The translations under genes were made by a program, and so were the position numbers. From positions 1 through 10,314 of the forward strand of contig CAAGDY010000217.1 of NCBI GenBank assembly GCA_900768695.1: a DNA stretch of 10,314 nucleotides, in the 5' to 3' direction. Shown here one piece after another: positions 5,453 through 10,314 of the stretch. The DNA is from an uncultured Anaerovibrio sp. (GTDB taxonomy: Bacteria > Bacillota > Negativicutes > Selenomonadales > Selenomonadaceae). Every line of letters begins with the position of its first letter. Positions within the stretch are counted from its first letter, which is position 1. Below the pieces are notes generated by a model. It was not told the origin of the DNA and did no database searches. It was given only the letters and a program-made list of their open reading frames with translations.

Positions 5453-6472
5453 ATGCAGAGGGTACGCATCGCAGATATTGCCAGGGAGCTGGGCGTCAGC
5501 ACGGCAACAGTATCAAACGTCATTCACGGCAAAACAAAAAAGATTTCCGATGCTACGGTCAAAAGGGTGCAGAAGCTGCTGGAGGAACGGCAGTACATCC
5601 CCAGCATGGCAGGACTTTTGCTGGCGCAGAACGATTCCCGCATCATCGGCATTGTCATGAACAATCACGGCAAATATGAAGGGCATGTGCTGGAGGACCC
5701 CTTCGTGGCCGCTTCCCTGAACGCCCTGTCCGGCGAAATCGAAAAAGCCGGCTATTTTATGATGATAAAGACCACCAGCCGCCTGACGGACATCGTAAAA
5801 TTTGCTTCCATGTGGAACATGGAGGGCATGGTCATCATCGGCTTCTGCGAGGAGGAATACAATGAGCTCAGGCAGTTCATGCACATCCCCTTCGTGGTCT
5901 ATGACGGCTTCCTGACAGACAGCCATGACGGCGGCAGGCTCTGCAACCTGACCATTGACAACTACGACGGCGGACTGCAGGTCGGCAGGCATCTCCGAAG
6001 CCTCGGTCACAGCCGGGCGCTGTGCCTGTCGGACAATGACATCTGCGTGGATGCCCAGCGCATCCGTGGCTTCCGGGACGGCTTCGGCGCGGAAAGCACC
6101 GACCTTTTGATTATTCCCATGCAGAGAGAGCTTCGCCGCAGTTTTTATGAACAGCATTTCCAGCTCATCAGGGAGCATACTGCCGTCTTTGCCGTTTCCG
6201 ATTATTATGCCGTCGACTTTCTGCAATTCGTGCAGGAAAAGGGCATACATGTGCCGGAGGAAATCTCCATTGCCGGCTTTGACGATACACCCATCTGCCA
6301 GCAGATTGTCCCCACCCTGACCACCGTGCGGCAGGACCCTGCCCGCCGTGCCGCCAGTGCCCTGCTGGCTCTCCGGGAGCTGAAGCAGGGCGGCCCCGTC
6401 CGCCAGCCGGGCATGCTCCCCGTACAGCTGGTGGCGCGCCACAGCACTGCGCCCTGCAAAATATATAAATAA
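5453..6472 (+). CDS. LacI-family transcriptional regulator
   Basis: This 339-residue protein has the full LacI/GalR architecture: an N-terminal helix-turn-helix (residues 4-23, IADIARELGVSTATVSNVI) and a periplasmic-binding-protein-like effector domain (about 63-330). Landmarks are RIIGIVM at the domain start, GRHLRSLGHSRA (178-189), QRIRGFRDGF (202-211) and ISIAGFDDTP (271-280). The hinge-helix region PSMAGLLLA (50-58) departs from the usual PNxxARxL, so operator spacing may differ. I chose the ATG at 5453 because AGGCGG (5440-5445) precedes it and the HTH begins four residues later; the in-frame ATG at 5327 would add 42 atypical residues and lacks a ribosome site. The effector is probably a sugar or nucleoside, but this cannot be told. 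It is followed on the same strand by a MATE transporter, its likely target. Confidence 0.9.
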   Translation: MQRVRIADIARELGVSTATVSNVIHGKTKKISDATVKRVQKLLEERQYIPSMAGLLLAQNDSRIIGIVMNNHGKYEGHVLEDPFVAASLNALSGEIEKAGYFMMIKTTSRLTDIVKFASMWNMEGMVIIGFCEEEYNELRQFMHIPFVVYDGFLTDSHDGGRLCNLTIDNYDGGLQVGRHLRSLGHSRALCLSDNDICVDAQRIRGFRDGFGAESTDLLIIPMQRELRRSFYEQHFQLIREHTAVFAVSDYYAVDFLQFVQEKGIHVPEEISIAGFDDTPICQQIVPTLTTVRQDPARRAASALLALRELKQGGPVRQPGMLPVQLVARHSTAPCKIYK

Positions 6473-6492
6473 TATATTTTAACATTATAAAG

Positions 6493-6508
6493 GGTTACGC
6501 GTTTAACC
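6493..6508. promoter_or_regulatory. CG-centred operator-like palindrome upstream of the MATE gene
   Basis: The 16-bp sequence GGTTACGCGTTTAACC matches its own reverse complement at 12 of 16 positions, with five-base GGTTA/TAACC arms and a central CG. LacI-family operators are typically 16-20-bp palindromes centred on CG. It lies just upstream of the candidate MATE promoter, in the spacer after the LacI-family gene. No second site was seen upstream of the regulator itself. Confidence 0.4.
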
Positions 6509-6510
6509 TA

Positions 6511-6539
6511 TTGTGTTTTATCACCTCTTGATTTAAAAT
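6511..6539 (+). promoter_or_regulatory. Candidate promoter of the MATE transporter gene
   Basis: TAAAAT (6534-6539) is a good -10 box. The sequence 17 bp upstream, TTGTGT (6511-6516), matches only three of six -35 positions, so the promoter is weak or activator-dependent. The operator-like palindrome lies directly 5' of it. The inferred leader of about 24 nt carries AAGGGAG (6554-6560) before the ATG. Confidence 0.35.
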
Positions 6540-6569
6540 ATAGTCATAAAATTAAGGGAGTGATTTTCA

Positions 6570-7961
6570 ATGGGTGCAACGGGTACAAATCATGCAATTA
6601 ATGCCTGCAGTACAGCTGATGCAATTGGCGCAAACCGTGCCTTTCTAAAGACCGTCCTCGCCATTGCCGTCCCGGTGGCTCTGCAATGTATGCTGCAATC
6701 CTCATTCAGCATCATTGACCAGATTATGATAGGCCAGCTGGGCAGTGTCAGCATTGCGGCCGTGGGGCTGGCAGGGAAATTTTCCTCGATTTATCAGGTG
6801 GTGGTCTCCGCCATTGCCGCGGTTGCCGGCATCATGATTGCCCAGTACATGGGAAAGCAGGAAAAGGAGCAGGTGGATAAGAGCCTTTCCGTAAACCTTG
6901 CCGCCGCCCTCCTGCTGGCCCTCGCTTTTACCGCCGCCTGTCTGGGCATGCCGGAAACCATCATGGGCATCTACACGGAGGATGCCGCCATGTGCGCCGT
7001 TGCCGCCTCGTACCTGCGGCTGACTGCCTTTACCTTCCTGCCTATGGCAGGCGCTATTCTGCTCTCCACCATGCTACGCTGTATGGAGAAGGCCGCCCTG
7101 CCCCTTTATGCCAGCATTGCAGCCGCCGTTATAAACACAGGGCTCAACTATGTCCTCATCTTCGGCAGGCCGGGCTTTGCCCCTATGGGCGTGGAGGGTG
7201 CCGCCATTGCTACCGTCATGGCACAGCTGGCCAATTTCCTGCTGATTCTGGTGGCATTTATCATAAGCTATCGCAAAGAAGGCAACAGCTTTCACCTTTC
7301 CCTCCGCCTGGGTGCCGATGGCTACAGGCAGTACCTGTGGATGCTGCTGCCCATACTGGTGACGGAATTTATGTGGAGCCTGGGCGAAAACGTCTACGCT
7401 TCCATTTACGGCCACATGGGCACTATCGCCTGTGCCGCCATGACGCTGACCAATCCCATTCAGGGGCTGATGATTGGCGCACTGAGCGGGCTTTCCCAGG
7501 CGGCTGGGATACTGATAGGCAAATCCCTGGGCCGGAAGGATTACGATGAGGCATACGCCAATTCCAAAAGGCTGATATGGTACGGGCTTTGCGGTGCCAT
7601 CCTCCTTTCTGTCCTGCTGATGTCCACCAAATCCTTCTACGTGAATATTTACGCGGTGGAGGACATCACCAGGTCTATTGCCGGCGACATTCTCCTGGCC
7701 TTCGCTCTGGTGACGCCGATAAAGGTGCTGAACATGATTTTGGGCGGCGGCATCGTCCGCAGTGGCGGCCGGACAAAGCTGATTATGTGGATTGACCTGA
7801 TGGGCACATGGATTTTCGGCGTGCCGCTGGGATATCTGGCCGCCTTTGTGCTGAACCTGCCGATACCTTATGTGTACTTCATCCTGTCATTGGAGGAAGC
7901 CATACGCCTGCTGGTGACTGTTGTCGTGTTCAGGAAGAGGATATGGATGCAAAGCTTGTAA
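6570..7961 (+). CDS. MATE-family efflux transporter
   Basis: This 463-residue inner-membrane protein belongs to the MATE (NorM/DinF-like) family, which exports cationic drugs, metabolites or other small molecules using a Na+ or H+ gradient. Length and hydrophobicity fit the usual twelve helices. Family motifs include IDQIMIGQLGSVSIAAVGLAG in helix 2 (49-69), LNYVLIFG with MGVEGAAIATV (192-217), the second-half linker IGKSLGRKDYDEAYANSKRL (316-335) and GGGIVRSGGRTK (392-403). The ATG at 6570 has AAGGGAG with a 9-nt spacer. An N-terminal tail of about 23 residues precedes helix 1. It lies 97 bases after the LacI-family gene with an operator-like site between, which suggests control by that regulator. 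Substrate cannot be told from sequence. Confidence 0.92.
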   Translation: MGATGTNHAINACSTADAIGANRAFLKTVLAIAVPVALQCMLQSSFSIIDQIMIGQLGSVSIAAVGLAGKFSSIYQVVVSAIAAVAGIMIAQYMGKQEKEQVDKSLSVNLAAALLLALAFTAACLGMPETIMGIYTEDAAMCAVAASYLRLTAFTFLPMAGAILLSTMLRCMEKAALPLYASIAAAVINTGLNYVLIFGRPGFAPMGVEGAAIATVMAQLANFLLILVAFIISYRKEGNSFHLSLRLGADGYRQYLWMLLPILVTEFMWSLGENVYASIYGHMGTIACAAMTLTNPIQGLMIGALSGLSQAAGILIGKSLGRKDYDEAYANSKRLIWYGLCGAILLSVLLMSTKSFYVNIYAVEDITRSIAGDILLAFALVTPIKVLNMILGGGIVRSGGRTKLIMWIDLMGTWIFGVPLGYLAAFVLNLPIPYVYFILSLEEAIRLLVTVVVFRKRIWMQSL

Positions 7962-8040
7962 AAAGAATTTCAGTTTTTCGTAGTGCTTATATGATACTTT
8001 AGTGATATTAAAGAATAGATTTATTTTTTAGTTCGTGGAC

Positions 8041-8227
8041 TCTGTTCAGATTAAAAATGGGATGAGCAGGGACAGCTACCACATAGAAAACACGCTCTCG
8101 CTCCTCATTGTGCCTCGCGTTACTAACATTCATCTATCGCCTGCGGCTCTGATGAATGAAGTAACGAGGCACAACAAAGGTTTTCTATGGGTACTGTCCC
8201 AACTCATCCCTTTCTTGTCTGAACAGA
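8041..8227 (+). repeat. Palindromic intergenic element, copy B, with extended arms (ERIC/MITE-like)
   Basis: This second copy starts 79 bases after the MATE stop codon. Its core 8086-8193 matches copy A on the opposite strand (101 of 108 positions by eye). The arms are longer: TCTGTTCAGA (8041-8050)/TCTGAACAGA (8218-8227), GGGATGAG (8059-8066)/CTCATCCC (8203-8210), GGGACAG (8068/8069-8075)/CTGTCCC (8194-8200), TACC/GGTA, and CATAGAAAAC (8082-8091)/GTTTTCTATG (8180-8189), with single-base bulges. The inner stem pairs TTGTGCCTCG (8108-8117) with CGAGGCACAA (8165-8174), then TTACT/AGTAA and ATTCATC/GATGAAT. The outer arms share little sequence with copy A, yet still pair. CTCATCCC is followed by TTTCTTGTCT, so it could terminate MATE transcription. 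No coding capacity is supported. Confidence 0.85.
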
Positions 8228-8260
8228 TACAACAAAATAATAAAATGCTACTTGTTGTAT
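8227..8260. repeat. Perfect 9-bp hairpin next to element B
   Basis: ATACAACAA (8227-8235) pairs with TTGTTGTAT (8252-8260) around a 16-base AT-rich loop. It abuts the right arm of element B and lies between the convergent MATE and hipA genes. No clear U-run follows on either strand, so it is not a typical terminator. The remaining bases to 8376 hold nothing I can support. Confidence 0.45.
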
Positions 8261-8376
8261 GTTACCGCAGTGCTACATACGGTTTTACGAATAAACTGAA
8301 ACAGGGGGTGGGGAGGACCGTTTGTGACGAATGGAGAAAAAGTATGTCCGTCCCGGAAGCCCGTGCCACAAAATTT

Positions 8377-9495
8377 TCAACGAACTAGATACCTGCCAAG
8401 CATGGCCGATACGCATTCCCGTATATTATCAGCAATCTTCCCTGCCCTGTCCACATTCAGCCCGGCACCCCTGGCAACGGCCAGAATATCCTCACGCCCC
8501 GGGTCTGTCCCGTTGCCATGAATAGTTGTTGCATGCTCTCCACCGAGGGAATTGCTATAGGTCATATCGTATGCAGGGGACAAATGCCAGCTTTTATCGT
8601 CCTCATCATATAAATAACTGAAATTTTTTGAATGATCATCCCGATTGTGTGCATACACGTTAAAGCACATCATACGGAATAATTTTTCCTGCTCCGCAGT
8701 ATCCCTGCAAAGTATTCTCGTCAGCTTCATCAGCAAATCATAATCCAGATTTGGAATGCAGTGGGAGGTTTCCAAAAGCCCTGAAACCGAGCACATATAA
8801 ATTTTCCTGTCCTGCAGCCTGTCAAAGCGCTTTGTTCCAAAATAACCTGCACATCTTTCTGACGGAAATAACCTTACCTCTGCTACATCTATGCCACATT
8901 CTCTGGCACACAAGGCATATTCATATTCCTGCAAACCAATATCCTGCCCGTCCTCCCTGGCAGGAAACTTGATAATCCATTCACCACCATCAATATTGGT
9001 CAAAATCTTTGGTCTGGCACCACCTGATGAACCACCCAGAGCAAACACGCTATCAAGATTGGCACAATCCTTATCTGACAAAATGTCCCTGCACTCTGCC
9101 GCCAGTGTATCCAAATCCAGCCTGTTATCCGGCAATTGAAAACTACTGGCAGGAAAGTATTCCAGAGCGCCCATACCGCTATCTGCCACTATTGCCAAAC
9201 GCTCAAGGCTGCCAATCTGCCCCGGAACAAAATTATTTTTCAGCAGAAACCTGTCCACCAGAAGCCTGCCCCATCCATCGGGCAGGCTATCTGCGAACAC
9301 CCCGAAGAGGCCGCCAAAGGGCTCATAGCCCGGAATATAAACCTTATCCCTGAGAGGCAGTGACAAAGGATTTAGTGCGAAACCTTCCTGCAGCCATTGA
9401 CGACTGTACTGAAAAGCAACCCGCTTATCAGGCATGACAGCCAAATCCCCTACCAGTCTGCCGTGATACATTACCTGCAATTTATTTCGGTTCAT
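8377..9495 (-). CDS. hipA: HipA-family serine/threonine kinase toxin
   Basis: HipA toxins are PI3/4-kinase-like protein kinases; the E. coli protein phosphorylates glutamyl-tRNA synthetase, which slows growth and gives persistence. Visible here, numbered from the upstream ATG at 9507: an N-terminal HipA-N1-type region (about 10-110), the glycine/serine loop LGGSSGGARPK (157-167), the catalytic segment HNRDDHSKNF (287-296) with predicted catalytic Asp290, and SPAYDMTYS (310-318) with metal-binding Asp314. All key residues are present, so it should be active. I prefer the ATG at 9495 (372 residues) because GAGG lies 6 nt upstream; the ATG at 9507 (376 residues) has no ribosome site. The gene overlaps the hipB stop, implying coupling. 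The substrate in this organism is unknown. Confidence 0.92.
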   Translation of the reverse strand: MNRNKLQVMYHGRLVGDLAVMPDKRVAFQYSRQWLQEGFALNPLSLPLRDKVYIPGYEPFGGLFGVFADSLPDGWGRLLVDRFLLKNNFVPGQIGSLERLAIVADSGMGALEYFPASSFQLPDNRLDLDTLAAECRDILSDKDCANLDSVFALGGSSGGARPKILTNIDGGEWIIKFPAREDGQDIGLQEYEYALCARECGIDVAEVRLFPSERCAGYFGTKRFDRLQDRKIYMCSVSGLLETSHCIPNLDYDLLMKLTRILCRDTAEQEKLFRMMCFNVYAHNRDDHSKNFSYLYDEDDKSWHLSPAYDMTYSNSLGGEHATTIHGNGTDPGREDILAVARGAGLNVDRAGKIADNIRECVSAMLGRYLVR

Positions 9496-9769
9496 TGATA
9501 ACCTCATCTATGGACAAATAAGGCACATCGCTGAAAAGCCCGGCCATTTCCTGTTCCACCTCCAAGGCCAGGGCAATTTTTGCCAAGGAACTCAGCGATA
9601 TATCGCCTTGCTTTTCAAAACGGCGTATAGAAGCAAAGCTGACACCCGACAGTGACGCCAGCTTCTGCTGGGAAATCCTGCGCCTCCTGCGCAGTCTCCT
9701 GATATTCCCGGCAATTTTCATCTGAATGGCTGCCGGAGATTGCAGCTCCAAAAGTTCCAAATCTATCAT
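9482..9769 (-). CDS. hipB: HipB-family XRE antitoxin and autorepressor
   Basis: This 95-residue protein carries an XRE/Cro-type helix-turn-helix at about 22-80 (IRRLRRRRRISQQKLASLSG, then FASIRRFEKQGDISLSSLAKI). HipB proteins neutralise HipA and repress their own operon by binding palindromic operators. Two such sites lie directly upstream here, one touching the start codon. The ORF overlaps hipA by 14 nt, so antitoxin is made first. The chosen ATG at 9769 has no Shine-Dalgarno at normal distance; the nearest GAGG is about 20 nt upstream. The message may be leaderless or weakly initiated. The internal ATG at 9721 also lacks a ribosome site. Its C-terminal tail (about 81-95) may contact HipA, by analogy with the family. 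Confidence 0.9.
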   Translation of the reverse strand: MIDLELLELQSPAAIQMKIAGNIRRLRRRRRISQQKLASLSGVSFASIRRFEKQGDISLSSLAKIALALEVEQEMAGLFSDVPYLSIDEVINEPK

Positions 9770-9784
9770 GCTAATATAATAGCA
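9769..9784. promoter_or_regulatory. hipBA operator O1
   Basis: TGCTAATATAATAGCA is a near-perfect palindrome (14 of 16 positions; TGCTA/TAGCA arms). It ends on the first base of the hipB start codon and overlaps the TATTAT -10 candidate. Its exact reverse complement occurs at 9810-9825. This paired arrangement is typical of XRE antitoxin autoregulation. Confidence 0.8.
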
Positions 9785-9804
9785 AAAAACCTCATTTTTT
9801 TCAA
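9776..9804 (-). promoter_or_regulatory. Proximal hipBA promoter candidate
   Basis: On the minus strand TTGAAA (9804-9799), a 17-bp spacer and TATTAT (9781-9776) form a plausible promoter. Its -10 box lies inside operator O1. Transcription would begin at or next to the A of the hipB ATG (9769), giving a leaderless message. A competing promoter with TATAAT lies inside O2. Confidence 0.45.
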
Positions 9805-9809
9805 CAACT

Positions 9810-9825
9810 TGCTATTATATTAGCA
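9810..9825. promoter_or_regulatory. hipBA operator O2
   Basis: TGCTATTATATTAGCA is the exact reverse complement of O1, centred 41 bp further upstream, or about four helical turns. Extended by one pair it reads TTGCTA...TAGCAA. It contains a minus-strand TATAAT (9819-9814). Confidence 0.8.
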
Positions 9826-9843
9826 ATAAATATACTGACACAA
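9814..9843 (-). promoter_or_regulatory. Distal hipBA promoter candidate
   Basis: TATAAT (9819-9814) on the minus strand is a perfect -10 box inside operator O2, with TTGTGT (9843-9838) 18 bp upstream as a weak -35 box. It would give a leader of about 38 nt containing GAGG, placed too far from the hipB ATG to act as a normal ribosome site. Confidence 0.4.
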
Positions 9844-9854
9844 CACAAATAAAT

Positions 9855-9903
9855 CACAAAAACAAGCCCGTTGCACGCAAGCTGATATGCTGCCTGCAAC
9901 GGG
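9855..9903 (-). terminator. Terminator of the phosphohexomutase gene
   Basis: CCCGTTGCA (9867-9875) pairs with TGCAACGGG (9895-9903); after one C-C mismatch GCA/TGC continues the stem toward the apex. On the minus strand it is followed by CTTGTTTTTGTG. It lies 27 bases after the phosphohexomutase stop codon and isolates hipBA from read-through. Confidence 0.8.
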
Positions 9904-9930
9904 TCTTCCTGTTAGATGGTATTAATAGTA

Positions 9931-10314
9931 TTAATTGTTAAGCACGCTGATGTCCAGATTGTCAAAGCCCTCTACCAGCGCCCTGACCTTCTCTGTCAGC
10001 AGGGCACAGCCGCCTTCCTGCTGGCTCTCCATGTTCATCGGCATATTCGGGTCATGCAGGGACATGCGCAAAAGCACCCAGCCCTCCCCCGGGAACACCA
10101 GGCGGACGCCCTCGTAGGAAGGCACTGCCAGCTGGATGCCCTGTGCCTTGGCACGCTTCTCAAACTCTGCCAGCACATTTTTGCCGTAGCTTCTGAAATC
10201 CTCTACCCCCTTGATTTTCAGGCGGTATTCCTTTTCCTCGGCAGGATGCTGCAAATCCGCCACCAAATCAGCCAGCACCTTGCCCTCCTGCCGTGCCTTG
10301 GCGGCGGCAATCAA
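9931..10314 (-). CDS. Phosphomannomutase/phosphoglucomutase, C-terminal part (cut by window edge)
   Basis: The visible 127 codons are the C-terminal end of an alpha-D-phosphohexomutase, which interconverts hexose 6- and 1-phosphates for nucleotide-sugar, cell-wall and LPS or capsule synthesis. The frame is open to the window edge, so the N-terminus and catalytic phosphoserine loop are missing. The final domain is recognisable from the VEDFRSYGKNVLAEFEKRAK stretch (37-56) and GWVLLRMSLHDPNMPMNMES (78-97). The loop that normally reads RxSNTEP or RxSGTEP to grip the substrate phosphate is here RMSLHDP; I believe some phosphomannomutase subfamilies carry this LHDP form, so it need not mean loss of function. 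The TAA stop is at 9933-9931. Which sugar it prefers cannot be decided from this part. Confidence 0.85.
   Translation of the reverse strand: MIAAAKARQEGKVLADLVADLQHPAEEKEYRLKIKGVEDFRSYGKNVLAEFEKRAKAQGIQLAVPSYEGVRLVFPGEGWVLLRMSLHDPNMPMNMESQQEGGCALLTEKVRALVEGFDNLDISVLNN

Noticed and set aside
6458..6480. AAAATATA/TATATTTT hairpin at the end of the LacI-family gene as a terminator.
   Set aside because: The stem is all A-T and overlaps the stop codon, so it is too weak to call.
8035..8388. A 117-codon open frame across palindromic element B.
   Set aside because: It lies over the hairpin element and the hipA end, shows no ribosome site and no family.

Overview
The window is a compact bacterial chromosomal segment with strong AGGAGG-type ribosome binding sites, B. 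subtilis-type PurB and a minimal two-gene SUF-like (SMS) iron-sulfur locus. Moderate GC in genes, AT-rich intergenic DNA and the protein flavour suggest an anaerobic Bacillota, most likely Negativicutes (Selenomonas-like). The taxon is an inference and was not tested by any search.

Layout, left to right. Bases 1-386 hold no protein gene I can support. They contain a near-consensus plus-strand promoter (36-64) followed about 80 bases later by an intrinsic terminator (145-168), which together outline a candidate small RNA of about 98 nt. A short 7-bp tandem repeat and the terminator of the minus-strand operon follow. Bases 387-2056 (minus) are smsC-smsB, the ATPase and scaffold of the SMS system, overlapping by 7 nt. 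Bases 2057-2574 are a repeat-rich 0.5-kb intergenic region: a decayed 9-bp purine/pyrimidine-alternating tandem repeat in the smsC leader, a terminator hairpin, a 138-bp palindromic element (copy A), and three 23-bp direct repeats. Bases 2575-5226 (minus) are purB then purA, the two purine enzymes that both use or make adenylosuccinate. purB has its own promoter and a leader hairpin with a U-run.

The right half starts with a divergently transcribed LacI-family regulator (5453-6472, plus) and a MATE efflux transporter (6570-7961, plus), with a CG-centred operator-like palindrome between them. Bases 7962-8376 are gene-free and hold a second, longer copy of the palindromic element (copy B, 8041-8227). 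A complete HipBA toxin-antitoxin operon follows on the minus strand (9769 to 8377), with two 16-bp near-palindromic operators that are exact reverse complements of each other and cover both candidate promoters. The window ends in the C-terminal part of a phosphohexomutase (9931 to beyond 10314, minus) with a strong terminator.

The most unusual signal is the repeat pair at 2349-2486 and 8041-8227. The 108-bp cores match at 101 positions, including 63 identical consecutive bases, and each forms a long imperfect hairpin. The outer arms differ in sequence between copies, yet pair well within each copy. Both copies have the same orientation relative to the 3' end of the gene upstream (purA, MATE). 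The second group of signals is regulatory: the candidate small RNA, the purB leader hairpin, the twin hipBA operators with a possibly leaderless start, and the 9-bp repeat in the smsCB leader.
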